Shown piece after piece: positions 27,853 to 37,484 of a DNA stretch of 64,000 nt. Origin of the DNA: Spirosoma taeanense. Lineage in GTDB: Bacteria; Bacteroidota; Bacteroidia; Cytophagales; Spirosomataceae. The position numbers and the translations under genes were made by a program. The notes beneath the pieces are model-generated. The model saw only the letters and a list, made by a program, of their open reading frames with translations. It ran no database searches and had not been told where the DNA came from. Position 1 is the first letter of the stretch. Each line of letters starts with the position of its first letter. The stretch lies in assembly GCF_013127955.1 (NCBI RefSeq), contig NZ_CP053435.1:2542001-2606000 (forward strand), written 5' to 3'.

Positions 27853-28273
27853 GAATGTACGGTGCGTACGGGTGGAAAATAGGCTATACAAAGTTACAGA
27901 TGCAATGATAAGCGAATAAGCGGTCAAACTGATTAAACTGCTGTTAATCTTCTAAACACGACCTGTTTAGAGGACGGTATGCCTACTGGCTGAACGCAGA
28001 GCCTATTGGGCGGGCAGGGACGCTTAGTAACAGGCGTTATCTGATTTACGTAAGTAAAACGCAGGTGATGTTTTCAGATCGTTGTATCCAGCGACGGCCG
28101 CTGGTAAATACGTCTGCTCAGGGTTGAAGAGGCTGATTGGTTAACGTGCCGACAATCAGCCATATGGCGGGTAGCCGGGCAGCACCCGCCAACTTTTTTC
28201 CCGGTCGGCTACGTCTTTCCTCCCAAAACCTTCGTACCTTTATTCCCCGTAACGACCAAAACAGGTTTCAATC
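27853..28273. other. intergenic stretch upstream of pyrG
   Basis: No gene is convincing here. TACCTTTA at 28235-28242 matches seven of eight bases of the -7 consensus and could start the pyrG transcript; I see no good -33 partner. The small open frame over 28137-28328 has no family features. Confidence 0.5.
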
Positions 28274-29965
28274 ATGGCGGCTACGGGACCAAAATCCGCG
28301 AAATACATTTTTGTTACGGGCGGGGTAACTTCATCACTCGGCAAGGGCATCATTGCCTCTTCGCTGGCCAAACTTCTTCAGTCGCGGGGACTGTCGGTTA
28401 CGATCCAGAAGTTCGATCCGTACATCAACATTGACCCCGGAACGCTCAATCCTTACGAACACGGCGAATGCTACGTAACCGACGACGGGGCCGAAACAGA
28501 CCTCGATCTCGGGCACTATGAACGCTTTCTGAACCGGCCAACCTCAAAGGCGAATAACATTACGACGGGGCGCATCTATAATAACGTCATCACCCGCGAA
28601 CGCCGGGGTGATTTCCTGGGTAAAACCGTGCAGGTGGTACCGCATATCACCGACGAGATCAAACGGAACATCCGGCTGCTGGGCGATACGGGTGAGTATG
28701 ACATCATCATCACTGAAATTGGCGGTTGTGTGGGCGATATTGAGTCGCTGCCGTTTGTGGAGGCCGTGCGGCAGTTAAAGTTTGAACTAGGCGAAAAAGA
28801 TACGCTCGTGATTCACCTGACGCTGGTGCCGTATCTGCAGTCGGCGGGCGAGCTGAAAACCAAACCCACGCAGCACTCGGTCCGGATGCTGCTGGAAAAC
28901 GGCGTTCAGCCCGACATTATCGTTTGCCGCACCGAACACCCGCTGCCGCAGGACATCCGCCGGAAAATTGCCTTATTCTGCAACGTACAGGTTAGCTCTG
29001 TTATCGAAGCCATTGACGCCGGCACCATCTACGACGTGCCCCTGCTGATGCAGAAAGAGCGGCTCGATCAGCGCACACTCTATATGCTCGACCTGTACAA
29101 CGACAAAGACGCCGACCTCGACGCCTGGAAACAGTTCCTGGGACGGCTCAAGAACCCGGGCGATACCGTACGCATCGGGCTGGTGGGTAAATACATTGAG
29201 CTGCACGATGCCTATAAGTCGATTGCGGAGTCATTCATCCATGCCGGGGCCGAGAATGAGTGTAAAGTGCAGCTGGAGTGGATTCAGTCCGAAACGCTGG
29301 CCGACGAGCATCACTGCGCCGACGTTCTGCGCGATCTGGACGGCGTGCTGGTCGCGCCCGGCTTCGGCGAACGCGGTATTGAAGGCAAAATCAACGCCGT
29401 CCGCTACGTTCGCGAACGCGGTATTCCGTTCCTGGGTATCTGTCTGGGTATGCAGATGGCCGTGATCGAGTACGCCCGTAACGTGATGGGGATTGAAGAC
29501 GCCCACTCGACGGAGATGGACCCGCACACGCCGAGTCCCGTCATCAGCATGATGGAAGAGCAGAAGAGCGTCACCGACAAAGGCGGTACGATGCGGCTCG
29601 GGGCGTATGCCTGCAAACTCAAACGCGATTCACTGGCTCACCAGATCTACGGGAAAACCCAGATCAGCGAGCGCCACCGCCACCGGTACGAGTTCAATAA
29701 CAATTACCTGGAGCAGTTTGAGCGGGCCGGCCTTCGGCCAACGGGTATCAACCCCGACACGGGTCTGGTTGAAATTGTAGAGCTGGCAAACCATCCGTGG
29801 TTTGTGGGCGTACAGTTTCACCCCGAACTGAAGAGTACCGTAATGAATCCGCACCCCCTGTTTGTGCAGTTCGTACGGGCGGCTCTTACCTATAGTCAGC
29901 AAAAACGCACCGCCAGTACGTCAGACCGCGCCGTTCCCGTAGAAACGGCCGACGTGGTTGATTAA
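28274..29965 (+). CDS. pyrG: CTP synthase
   Basis: Converts UTP to CTP with ATP and glutamine, in the cytoplasm. 563 residues; the family is usually 530-560. The synthetase domain (1-~280) begins with KYIFVTGGVTSSLGKGI and contains KFDPYINIDPGTLNP and the GEC-YVTDDGAETDLDLGHYERF region. The class-I glutamine amidotransferase domain follows (~300-545), with catalytic Cys390 in GICLGMQ and His/Glu in VQFHPELKS near the end. The extra length is a C-terminal polar tail (~545-563). It precedes yidC, but a promoter and a hairpin lie between them. Confidence 0.97.
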   Translation: MAATGPKSAKYIFVTGGVTSSLGKGIIASSLAKLLQSRGLSVTIQKFDPYINIDPGTLNPYEHGECYVTDDGAETDLDLGHYERFLNRPTSKANNITTGRIYNNVITRERRGDFLGKTVQVVPHITDEIKRNIRLLGDTGEYDIIITEIGGCVGDIESLPFVEAVRQLKFELGEKDTLVIHLTLVPYLQSAGELKTKPTQHSVRMLLENGVQPDIIVCRTEHPLPQDIRRKIALFCNVQVSSVIEAIDAGTIYDVPLLMQKERLDQRTLYMLDLYNDKDADLDAWKQFLGRLKNPGDTVRIGLVGKYIELHDAYKSIAESFIHAGAENECKVQLEWIQSETLADEHHCADVLRDLDGVLVAPGFGERGIEGKINAVRYVRERGIPFLGICLGMQMAVIEYARNVMGIEDAHSTEMDPHTPSPVISMMEEQKSVTDKGGTMRLGAYACKLKRDSLAHQIYGKTQISERHRHRYEFNNNYLEQFERAGLRPTGINPDTGLVEIVELANHPWFVGVQFHPELKSTVMNPHPLFVQFVRAALTYSQQKRTASTSDRAVPVETADVVD

Positions 29966-29988
29966 CCCGGCTGATTGGCGTAATTTTG
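29958..29988 (+). promoter_or_regulatory. Bacteroidota-type promoter of yidC
   Basis: TTG at 29958-29960, 20 nt, then an exact TAATTTTG (-7 consensus TAnnTTTG) at 29981-29988. Transcription would start near 29995, giving a leader of about 88 nt that contains the hairpin described next. The -33 part overlaps the end of pyrG. Confidence 0.55.
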
Positions 29989-30013
29989 CCAGAAATTCTG
30001 TTTGCAGAGAGTG

Positions 30014-30054
30014 GTCTGTGGTTTATGATCCATTCGTGATGATAAACCACAGAC
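30014..30054 (+). promoter_or_regulatory. strong hairpin in the yidC leader
   Basis: A perfect 13-bp inverted repeat (GTCTGTGGTTTAT / ATAAACCACAGAC) with a 15-nt loop lies 29 nt before the yidC start. No T-run follows it, so it is more likely a leader structure of yidC mRNA than a plain pyrG terminator, though it could also protect or end the pyrG transcript. Confidence 0.6.
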
Positions 30055-30082
30055 TCCTGTATGCAGACAACAAACAAACCAA

Positions 30083-31936
30083 ATGGATCGTAATCAAATT
30101 ATTGGCATTGTCCTGATTCTGGCGATGCTGGTCGGCTATCAGCTACTGGTGCCGAAACCCGCGCCCGAGAAGGAACCGGCCCAAACGACACAGACAACCA
30201 AGCCGACTACCGCTTCCGGCGCTGCGGCTGCCGTTAAACAGGCAGAACAGCCCCTTGATTCTGCCGCTGCCCGGGCGCAGTTCGGCGATTTTGCTGCTGT
30301 CGCTTCCGGCCAGGCGCGCGATATTGTGCTTGAAAACAACGATATCCGGGTGACTTTCAGCACACAGGGTGGCCGCGTGAAACAAGTTTTGCTGAAAAAA
30401 TACAAAACCTATGATCAGAAGCCGCTGGTTCTGATTGATGAGCAGAGCAGCCAGACCCTGCTTGAGCTGCCCACGAACCGGGGTAAGGTTGATCTGCATA
30501 AACTCTATTATCAGACGAATGCGCAGACGGGTACCGTAGCGGGCTCCCCCGAGCAGATTACCTTCCGGGCCGAGATAGCGCCGGGCGAATCGATTGAGCA
30601 GGTGTACACCATGCCGGCAGACGGTTATGTGCTGGATTACGCCCTTAAACTGAACGGCCTGCAGAACACCGTAACGAACGACAACATCCGGTTTTTCTGG
30701 CAGGATAAAATGCGCCAGTATGAAAACGATATGTCGAACAACCGCCGGGCTGCCACCATCAACTACCTGACGGCCGACGAGAATTTTGAGAAGCTGACGG
30801 AAGGAGAAAGTAACGAAGAGGTTACGCTCGAGGAGCCGGTGAAATGGTTCACCATCAAGCACAAATACTTCCTGTCGGGGTTTGTCGCTAAAAACGGGGC
30901 GATGCCGAAGGCTGAATTCCAGACGCTGGTCAATCCGGCGGATAGCAACACGGTTAAAACCGCAATCGCCGACGTAACGCTGCCGATGGCCGACGTTAAA
31001 GCGGGGAAAGGCGAATACAAGTTTTTCTACGGTCCCAACGATTTTCAGTTGCTGGGCGACGTAGCGCCGGAGTTCGACCAGAATGTTTATCTGGGCTACT
31101 CGATACTGAAGCCAATCAACAAGTATTTCTTCGTTCCGGTATTCAACATTCTGGAGAAGTTTATCACCAACTATGGTCTGCTGATTATTGCGCTGGTGGT
31201 GTTCGTGAAGCTGATTCTGACCCCGTTGACGTATAAGTCGTACGTCAGCATGGCGAAAATGCGGGTGCTGGCTCCGGAGATCAATGCGATTAAAGAGCGC
31301 GTTGGCGACGATATGGCCAAGCAGCAGTCGGAACAGATGAAGCTGTATCAGGAAGTAGGCGTTAGTCCACTGAGCGGTTGTGTGCCGGTGCTGGCTACTA
31401 TGCCGATTCTGTTCGCCCTGTTCATGCTGTTCCCGAATTTGATTGAACTGAGGCAGAAGTCGTTCCTGTGGGCCGACGATCTTTCGACCTACGACGCGTT
31501 CATTACGTTCCCCACGATTCCGTTTATTGGCAGTCACCTCAGTTTGTTCACGGTGCTGATGACGGCATCTTCGATTGCCTACGCCTACTACAACAACCAG
31601 ACGACGCCAACCCAGCCGGGCCCGGTGAATATGAAAGCCCTGAGCTATATTTTTCCGCTCATGTTCATGTTCGTGCTGAACTCATATCCGGCCGGTCTGA
31701 CCTTCTATTATTTCGTGTCAAACGTTGTTACCATTACCCAGCAGCAGCTCATCCGCCGGTTCGTGGATGAAGATAAAATCAAAGCGGTACTCGATGAGAA
31801 CCGCCGGAAAAATGCGTCGGGTCAGGGCAAAAAGCCGGGTGGTTTTCAGGCATTGCTTCAAAAGCAACTGGCAGCGGCTGAAGAAGCCCGCAAACAGGCC
31901 GATGAAGCACAACGTAAGCCTAAGCAAAAGAAATAA
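30083..31936 (+). CDS. yidC: membrane protein insertase YidC
   Basis: Inserts proteins into the inner membrane with or without Sec. 617 residues, the size of the Bacteroidota form. The first helix (MDRNQIIGIVLILAMLVGYQ) is followed by an Ala/Thr/Pro/Lys linker (~25-60), then the large periplasmic beta domain (~75-345). The insertase core runs from ~360 (ITNYGLLIIALVVFVKLILTPLTYKSY, then MAKMRVLAPEINAIKE, VSPLSGCVPVLATMP and SYIFPLMFMFVLNSYPAGLTFYY). The basic C-terminus (KKPGGF, RKPKQKK) fits ribosome contact. It ends at a strong terminator. Confidence 0.97.
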   Translation: MDRNQIIGIVLILAMLVGYQLLVPKPAPEKEPAQTTQTTKPTTASGAAAAVKQAEQPLDSAAARAQFGDFAAVASGQARDIVLENNDIRVTFSTQGGRVKQVLLKKYKTYDQKPLVLIDEQSSQTLLELPTNRGKVDLHKLYYQTNAQTGTVAGSPEQITFRAEIAPGESIEQVYTMPADGYVLDYALKLNGLQNTVTNDNIRFFWQDKMRQYENDMSNNRRAATINYLTADENFEKLTEGESNEEVTLEEPVKWFTIKHKYFLSGFVAKNGAMPKAEFQTLVNPADSNTVKTAIADVTLPMADVKAGKGEYKFFYGPNDFQLLGDVAPEFDQNVYLGYSILKPINKYFFVPVFNILEKFITNYGLLIIALVVFVKLILTPLTYKSYVSMAKMRVLAPEINAIKERVGDDMAKQQSEQMKLYQEVGVSPLSGCVPVLATMPILFALFMLFPNLIELRQKSFLWADDLSTYDAFITFPTIPFIGSHLSLFTVLMTASSIAYAYYNNQTTPTQPGPVNMKALSYIFPLMFMFVLNSYPAGLTFYYFVSNVVTITQQQLIRRFVDEDKIKAVLDENRRKNASGQGKKPGGFQALLQKQLAAAEEARKQADEAQRKPKQKK

Positions 31937-31987
31937 GGAATGCACATCAGCAGGGCCAGCCCCCGGTGGTCTGAGAATAAATTGTTA

Positions 31988-32017
31988 ACAAAAGCAACGC
32001 TCAGGCGTTGCTTTTGT
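31988..32017 (+). terminator. terminator after yidC
   Basis: Perfect 13-bp stem (ACAAAAGCAACGC / GCGTTGCTTTTGT) with a 4-nt loop, its T-run inside the 3' arm. It lies between yidC and the next gene. Confidence 0.8.
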
Positions 32018-32036
32018 GCATTAGCCCCTTAAAATC

Positions 32037-33839
32037 ATGACCGGTAAGATATATCGGATATATCTAGTACTAATTGGCCTGCTCTGGCTGGTTAACCAAT
32101 CCACGGCGATCGCTCAGGTGCCGGCCGATCAGCTAAAACGCTATAAGGCGGCTGTTCAATCCATACAGTCTGGTCAAACCGGCGATTATGAACGAGCTAA
32201 ATTTGAGTTGAACGCCATCGCGCAGAAGGGTGGGCCACTGGCTCCGTATGCTCACTATTACTACTCGCTGGCGGCCTTCCGGCAGAAAAACTTCAATCAG
32301 ACGCGGCTGATGCTGAAGCAGCTGACAACGCGTTTTCCGGATTGGCGTAAATTGGACGAAGCCCTGTATCTGCTGGGGGCCGTCAACGCCGAAATGAATC
32401 AGTTTGAAGACGCGCTGGACGCGTTGCAAACCATCAGTGACCCAAAAATCAAGGCGGATGCCGTCAGGCTCGAACAGTATTTTCTGAGCCGGCTCACCGA
32501 CCTGGAGCGCCTGAAGCAGCTGAATCGGGCCTTCCCCAACAACCGGAACGTAGGGCTGGCCCTGATTGACCTCATTCAGCAAACCGGCAGCGACAAAGAC
32601 GATCTGGAACTGTCGGATCGGCTCACCAACCGATTTGGCGTGCCGCCAGCAAGAACGTCGCGGCCAGCTGCGTCTACCACCTCCACTGCCGGTACTGTTC
32701 GTCCGGGTACGTCACCGGGTCAGCCCAGCCGGAATACACGCCCGAAAGGTTATTACAACGTTGCGGTGATGTTTCCGTTCCGACTAGACGAGTTTAATGC
32801 TGACAAGCGGGTGCGGGGGAATCAATATGCCTTCGACATGTATAACGGCATCAAGATGGCCAGGGCCAAATTGCAGGAAGAAGGCATTACGGTCAACCTG
32901 TTTGCGTATGACGTCGAGAACGACCCGAACCGAACGCTCGAACTGATTAACAGCCCGGCGTTTGCGCAGACCGACCTGATCATCGGTCCGCTCTACGTAG
33001 AACCCAACCGGATTGCATCGGCCTATGCCAATCAGAACAATATTCTGTTATTGAATCCGCTGGCAACCAGTAGTGAACTGGTGACGAGCCAGCCTATGTC
33101 GTTTCTGGCGCAGCCGTCCCTGGCGCGACAGGCTCAGAAAGCGGCCGAGCTGGCGCGGCAGGTTGGCCTGGGTAATCGCCGGGTAGCGATTTACTATGGT
33201 TCGTCTCGTAAGGATTCGCTGCTGGCTCAGGCTTATCAGGCCGAGCTTACCCGCCAGAACTATCAGATCGTTGATTTTAAGAAAATAAGCGGCTCATCGC
33301 AGGCCATGGCGGATGCCATGAGTTTCACGGCAAACCTGACGGCGACGCGGTCGGCAGAAGCCGTAACACCGACGACGAACGTAGCGCTCAGTCATGTGTT
33401 CTTCGCCAGCAGTAATGATGATGACGGACCCCGCTTGCTGGAAGCGCTCAGCCGTCGGCGGGTAAGCGGGGCGGTAATTGCTACGTCTACTGCATTCGAT
33501 TTTTACCGCAATTCGGCCTCAACCTTTACGCGCCGGAATCTGTATCTGCTTTATCCCGATTTCATTGATTCGACGCGGGAGCCCGTCATCACGTTTCAGG
33601 AGCAGTATCTGGCCAAACGAAATACCATTCCATCGGTCTTTGCCAGCGTTGGCTACGACATGATGTTATTTTTTGGCAGGCAGCTTGCCAAAAATGGGGC
33701 GCCCTTCCGGAACCGCGCCAGCTTCCGATCCGACACGGACGATTACCTGCTGTCGGGTTTCGATTATACGCAAAGCAACGAAAACCAGATTGTCCCTATC
33801 GTGCAGTACGAAGATGGGCGGTTTGTAAAAGTTAATTAA
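32037..33839 (+). CDS. LpoA-like periplasmic type-1 binding protein with TPR-like N-terminus
   Basis: Exported protein of 600 residues, signal peptide 1-26 (ending STAIAQ). The N-terminal half (~30-205) is helical, with TPR-like repeats (YERAKFELNAIAQKGG, YLLGAVNAEMNQFEDALDAL). A Ser/Thr/Pro linker (~206-236) leads to a type-1 periplasmic-binding fold (~238-600; YYNVAVMFPFRLDEF, DLIIGPLYVEPNRIASAYA, FFASSNDDDG). The same order, TPR part then Peripla_BP_6, is seen in LpoA, the activator of penicillin-binding protein 1A, so a cell-wall role is possible. Many relatives are annotated simply as ABC substrate-binding proteins; with no permease nearby I favour the cell-wall reading, at moderate confidence. 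Confidence 0.75.
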   Translation: MTGKIYRIYLVLIGLLWLVNQSTAIAQVPADQLKRYKAAVQSIQSGQTGDYERAKFELNAIAQKGGPLAPYAHYYYSLAAFRQKNFNQTRLMLKQLTTRFPDWRKLDEALYLLGAVNAEMNQFEDALDALQTISDPKIKADAVRLEQYFLSRLTDLERLKQLNRAFPNNRNVGLALIDLIQQTGSDKDDLELSDRLTNRFGVPPARTSRPAASTTSTAGTVRPGTSPGQPSRNTRPKGYYNVAVMFPFRLDEFNADKRVRGNQYAFDMYNGIKMARAKLQEEGITVNLFAYDVENDPNRTLELINSPAFAQTDLIIGPLYVEPNRIASAYANQNNILLLNPLATSSELVTSQPMSFLAQPSLARQAQKAAELARQVGLGNRRVAIYYGSSRKDSLLAQAYQAELTRQNYQIVDFKKISGSSQAMADAMSFTANLTATRSAEAVTPTTNVALSHVFFASSNDDDGPRLLEALSRRRVSGAVIATSTAFDFYRNSASTFTRRNLYLLYPDFIDSTREPVITFQEQYLAKRNTIPSVFASVGYDMMLFFGRQLAKNGAPFRNRASFRSDTDDYLLSGFDYTQSNENQIVPIVQYEDGRFVKVN

Positions 33840-33840
33840 G

Positions 33841-33887
33841 AAAAGCCTGCCGGCGATGAAAAGACATACACCGCTGGGTAGGCTTTT
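33841..33887 (+). terminator. terminator between binding protein and hemL
   Basis: An 11-bp stem (AAAAGCCTGCC / GGTAGGCTTTT, one wobble) with a 25-nt loop, T-run in the 3' arm, ends 12 nt before hemL. Confidence 0.6.
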
Positions 33888-33898
33888 ATGTTTCAAGT

Positions 33899-35185
33899 AT
33901 GACAACGAGCGAACAACTGTTTGAAAAAGCCCAAACGCTGATTCCGGGTGGAGTTAACTCGCCGGTACGGGCGTTCCGGGCCGTAGGTGGTACCCCACTG
34001 TTTATTAAATCGGCCAAAGGACCCTACATCTATGACGAAGATGGCCGACAGTACATTGAACTGATCAACTCCTGGGGGCCGATGATTCTGGGCCATGCGT
34101 TCGAGCCGGTCGAGAAGGCCGTTCGGGACGCTATTCAGTACTCCTTCTCATTCGGAGCACCGACCCGTAAGGAAGTCGAAATGGCCGAACTGATTACTGA
34201 GATGGTGCCGTCAGTCGAGAAAGTCCGGATGGTTAATTCCGGTACGGAAGCGACTATGGCGGCCATTCGGGTGGCGCGGGGATTTACTGGCCGCGACAAG
34301 ATTATCAAGTTCGAAGGCTGTTACCATGGTCACGGCGACTCGTTTCTGATTGCGGCCGGGAGCGGAGCCGTTACGCTGGGCGTTCCCGATTCCCCCGGCG
34401 TAACCAAGGCAACCGCGGCCGATACGCTTACGGCGCCGTATAATGACCTGGCGGCCGTCGAAATGCTGTTTGATAACAACCTGAATCAGATCGCAGCCGT
34501 CATTCTGGAGCCAGTAGTCGGGAATATGGGCTGCGTTCTGCCCCAGCCGGGCTTTTTGGAAGGTATCCGGTCCCTCTGCGACAAACATGGCGCTCTGCTG
34601 ATCTTTGACGAAGTCATGACCGGCTTCCGACTGGCGAAAGGTGGTGCGCAGGAGCGGTTCGGGATCACCCCCGATCTGACGACCCTGGGCAAAATTATCG
34701 GGGGTGGGATGCCCGTTGGCGCTTATGGCGGACGCCAGGAGATCATGGATGTCGTTGCGCCGGCCGGACCTGTTTATCAGGCCGGAACGCTCTCGGGCAA
34801 TCCCATTGCCATGTCGGCGGGGTTAGCCATGCTGCATCACCTGAACGATCATCCGGAGGTGTACACGCGTCTGGACGAGGTTGGCGGAAGACTGGCCGAG
34901 GGCTTCCGGGCGGGTTTGCAGAAAGTGGGGTTGAACTATACGATTAATCAGATCGGTTCCATGTTTACGCTGTTCATGACCGAGCGGCCCGTCACGAATT
35001 TTGCCGAAGCCAAATCGTGTGATCTGCCCCGGTTCGGCCGGTATTTCCACGAAATGTTGAAGCGGGGCGTATATCTGGCACCTTCGCAGTTCGAGAGTTT
35101 GTTTGTGTCCGTAGCCTTATCCGATCAACTTATCAAGCAGGTTATCCAGGCGAACGAAGAAGCCTTACAGAGTTCTATGGAATAG
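33899..35185 (+). CDS. hemL: glutamate-1-semialdehyde 2,1-aminomutase
   Basis: PLP enzyme making 5-aminolevulinate, the first committed step of the C5 route to heme. 428 residues, the family length. Marks are the N-terminal IPGGVNSPVRAFRAVGG, the glycine-rich VNSGTEATMAAIRVARG (~104-120), YHGHGDSFL, DEVMTGFR and the PLP lysine K265 in LGKIIGGGMPVGAYGG. No other hem genes are in the window. It ends at a terminator shared with the convergent GH26 gene. Confidence 0.97.
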   Translation: MTTSEQLFEKAQTLIPGGVNSPVRAFRAVGGTPLFIKSAKGPYIYDEDGRQYIELINSWGPMILGHAFEPVEKAVRDAIQYSFSFGAPTRKEVEMAELITEMVPSVEKVRMVNSGTEATMAAIRVARGFTGRDKIIKFEGCYHGHGDSFLIAAGSGAVTLGVPDSPGVTKATAADTLTAPYNDLAAVEMLFDNNLNQIAAVILEPVVGNMGCVLPQPGFLEGIRSLCDKHGALLIFDEVMTGFRLAKGGAQERFGITPDLTTLGKIIGGGMPVGAYGGRQEIMDVVAPAGPVYQAGTLSGNPIAMSAGLAMLHHLNDHPEVYTRLDEVGGRLAEGFRAGLQKVGLNYTINQIGSMFTLFMTERPVTNFAEAKSCDLPRFGRYFHEMLKRGVYLAPSQFESLFVSVALSDQLIKQVIQANEEALQSSME

Positions 35186-35191
35186 CCAAGT

Positions 35192-35233
35192 AAACACCGG
35201 GCGAAGAAAAGCTTTCCTTCGCCCGGTGTTTTT
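35192..35233. terminator. bidirectional terminator between hemL and GH26
   Basis: A perfect 15-bp stem (AAACACCGGGCGAAG / CTTCGCCCGGTGTTT) with a 10-nt loop and T-runs on both strands. It sits between two convergent genes. Confidence 0.9.
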
Positions 35234-35234
35234 A

Positions 35235-36389
35235 TTAGAAAATCAGCCACCTGCGCCGGTACATATTCGGCAAATCAGTTTCAAACAGCGTATAGGGATC
35301 TGCGTAAAACTTCATAAAGTCGGCCACACTCGTATGACCCGGATAAGGCGCGTAATAGTGCGTTGGGCTGCGGACATCGTTACGCCAGACAAGCACATAC
35401 GCCAGACGCATCTTCTCTGTTTTTAGGGCTTTGAGCAGCGTTTCGGTCCACCAGCTAGTGTTTGGAATAGACTCCAGCCCCGTTTCCGTAAAGGCCGCCA
35501 GCTTACCGGCCTTGCGGGCGTAGTCTGATACAATCTTCAACTTCTGAATCCCAGCCGTGAGGTTGTACCGACCGTCGCGCCCAAAGTCGGCATAATTATC
35601 GACGCCCACCATATCCACCCATTCGTCGCCCGGATACCGTTCCAGATAATCGGCTTCTGTCTTGTACGTGCAGTCGGGTGAGAAGGCGTAGAGGAAGTTA
35701 TGCACCTGCACGCTGTCGCGCAGGTAGGAGACCGTGAACCGCCAGAGCGACACGAACTCGTCGCGGGTGCAGTGCGGCTTGCCCCACCAGAACCAGCCCC
35801 CGTCGAACTCGTGATAAGGCCGGAAAATCATCGGCGCCAACTTACCATCCCTGCCTTTTACGGACTTGGCAAATTCGCCCACGCTCCGCAGAATCTGCTT
35901 GTATTTTTCGTGGTGCGAGCCGCCCGGAACCAGGTTGGCTACCGCGGGCGCCGATACGGAGTCTTTCCAGTAAAATCCGGTTTGCTCGGTGACCGGATTG
36001 GTAAAGTGCCAGGCTACCGTCGTTACGCCCCCGCGGTCGTAGGTGTCGGCAATCGACCGACGTAACGTTTCTTTCGTGCGTTCAATAACCGGCTCCGGCC
36101 GACCCGACAGCCCGCTGAAGTCAACGCCAATGACGGCCGGATGCGAACCACTCACCAACTTTACGTCCGACCGGTCGGGATCGCCGGACCAGCCGTGACC
36201 GTACTCGGTAGCGTGCTGATGCCCAAACAGAATGTGTTTTTTAGAGAGTTTATGAAGATTTCGGTAAAGGGCTACCGTTTCCTTCGTCGCCTTATTGTCG
36301 ATGGGTTTGTTTCGAGAGCCAGCCGCGTTACTGCTAAAGGTCAGCGTTCCCAGCAGACCACAGCCAAGGAGAAACAAGGTTTTTTTCAT
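35235..36389 (-). CDS. secreted GH26 beta-mannanase
   Basis: Glycoside hydrolase family 26 enzyme, most likely an endo- or exo-beta-1,4-mannanase, 384 residues from the start at 36389 (MKKTLFLLGCGLLGTL), which begins the signal peptide (cleavage near AAGS). The barrel opens with HILFGHQHATEYGHGW. The acid/base is Glu194 in FRPYHEFDGGWFWWG, and the nucleophile is Glu302 in FTETGLES; both are in the family positions. It follows the aldo/keto reductase by 38 bp, with the AraC regulator upstream, so the three may form an operon. Mannan is the probable substrate. Confidence 0.93.
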   Translation of the reverse strand: MKKTLFLLGCGLLGTLTFSSNAAGSRNKPIDNKATKETVALYRNLHKLSKKHILFGHQHATEYGHGWSGDPDRSDVKLVSGSHPAVIGVDFSGLSGRPEPVIERTKETLRRSIADTYDRGGVTTVAWHFTNPVTEQTGFYWKDSVSAPAVANLVPGGSHHEKYKQILRSVGEFAKSVKGRDGKLAPMIFRPYHEFDGGWFWWGKPHCTRDEFVSLWRFTVSYLRDSVQVHNFLYAFSPDCTYKTEADYLERYPGDEWVDMVGVDNYADFGRDGRYNLTAGIQKLKIVSDYARKAGKLAAFTETGLESIPNTSWWTETLLKALKTEKMRLAYVLVWRNDVRSPTHYYAPYPGHTSVADFMKFYADPYTLFETDLPNMYRRRWLIF

Positions 36390-36427
36390 GAATAAGATAA
36401 AGCAGAAATTTATAGACAATCGTTGAA

Positions 36428-37429
36428 TTAACTTTTAGTGACCGGGCAGATGGCATCAATGGCATCGAGTTCCGAATCGTCAAAGTCCAGCTTATTCAGA
36501 CACTGCAGGGAGTCGGTCAACTGTTCGGGTTTGCTGACGCCGAGCAGCACCGACGTAACGCGGTGATCGGACAGCAGCCACGATAAAGCCATCTGGGCCA
36601 GCGTCTGCCCACGTTTCTGCGCCAGTTCGTTCAGTTGCCGGATTTTATCGAGGGTTTCGGGCGTAAGCTGAGCTTCCTGCAAATGGCCGTGGGGCTTAGC
36701 GGCCCGCGAGTCGGCCGGAACGCCCGACAGGTATTTAGTGGTGAGCAATCCCTGCGCCAGGGGCGAGAACGGGATACAGCCCACGCTCTCTTCTTCCAGC
36801 AAATCGAGCAGACTTTCTTCCACCCAGCGGTCGAGCAGCGAATATCTGGGCTGGTGAATCAGGCAGGGCGTGCCGAGATGCTGGAGAATGCCAAAGGCAT
36901 CTGCGGCCTCCTGGGGTTTATAATTCGATAACCCAACGTAAAGCGCCTTGCCCTGCCGCACGATATCGGCCAGGGCCGTCATGGTCTCGTCCAGGGGCGT
37001 GTCGGGATCAGGCCGGTGATGATAAAAAATATCCACGTAATCCAACTGCATCCGTTTCAGGCTCTGGTTCAGGCTGGCCATGAGGTATTTACGGGATCCG
37101 CCATTGCCGTAGAGCCCATTCCACATGCCATAGCCTGCTTTGGTGGAGATAATGAGCTCATCGCGGTACCCGTTGAAATCGCTCTTCAGAATTTGTCCGA
37201 AGTTCTCTTCGGCCGAGCCGGGGGGCGGCCCGTAGTTATTGGCCAGATCAAAGTGAGTGATACCCCGGTCGAAGGCCAGCCGCAGGATCTGGCGGGCATT
37301 CTCCAGCGCATCGATATGGCCGAAATTGTGCCACAGACCCAGCGAGAGGGCGGGTAACTGGAGGCCGCTGCGACCACAACGGCGATAAGGCATAGTCTGG
37401 TAACGAGCTTCGTCGGGAACGTAAGGCAT
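36428..37429 (-). CDS. aldo/keto reductase (YghZ-like)
   Basis: NAD(P)H-dependent reductase of the aldo/keto reductase superfamily, 333 residues from the start at 37429 (MPYVPDEARYQTMPYRRCGRSGLQ). The longer upstream frame overlaps the AraC gene and lacks family features. The catalytic set is visible: Asp in THFDLANNYG with its Tyr, Lys in ISTKAGYG and His in IFYHHRPD. The pattern GPPPGSAEENFG and the GNGGSRKYL stretch fit the YghZ/L-glyceraldehyde 3-phosphate reductase group. Its physiological substrate is open. It is sandwiched between AraC and GH26 on the same strand, suggesting sugar metabolism. Confidence 0.9.
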   Translation of the reverse strand: MPYVPDEARYQTMPYRRCGRSGLQLPALSLGLWHNFGHIDALENARQILRLAFDRGITHFDLANNYGPPPGSAEENFGQILKSDFNGYRDELIISTKAGYGMWNGLYGNGGSRKYLMASLNQSLKRMQLDYVDIFYHHRPDPDTPLDETMTALADIVRQGKALYVGLSNYKPQEAADAFGILQHLGTPCLIHQPRYSLLDRWVEESLLDLLEEESVGCIPFSPLAQGLLTTKYLSGVPADSRAAKPHGHLQEAQLTPETLDKIRQLNELAQKRGQTLAQMALSWLLSDHRVTSVLLGVSKPEQLTDSLQCLNKLDFDDSELDAIDAICPVTKS

Positions 37430-37484
37430 TCGAGTTGAGCTAAAAGAAAGAAAAGTTAAGTGGGCAGAAATCGCCTGCTCTGAA

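Noticed and set aside
28137..28328. 63-codon frame running into the pyrG start.
   Set aside because: Overlaps the pyrG coding region in another frame and has no protein features.
30143..31537. 464-codon open frame opposite yidC.
   Set aside because: Antisense shadow of a well-supported housekeeping gene; its protein has no recognisable features.
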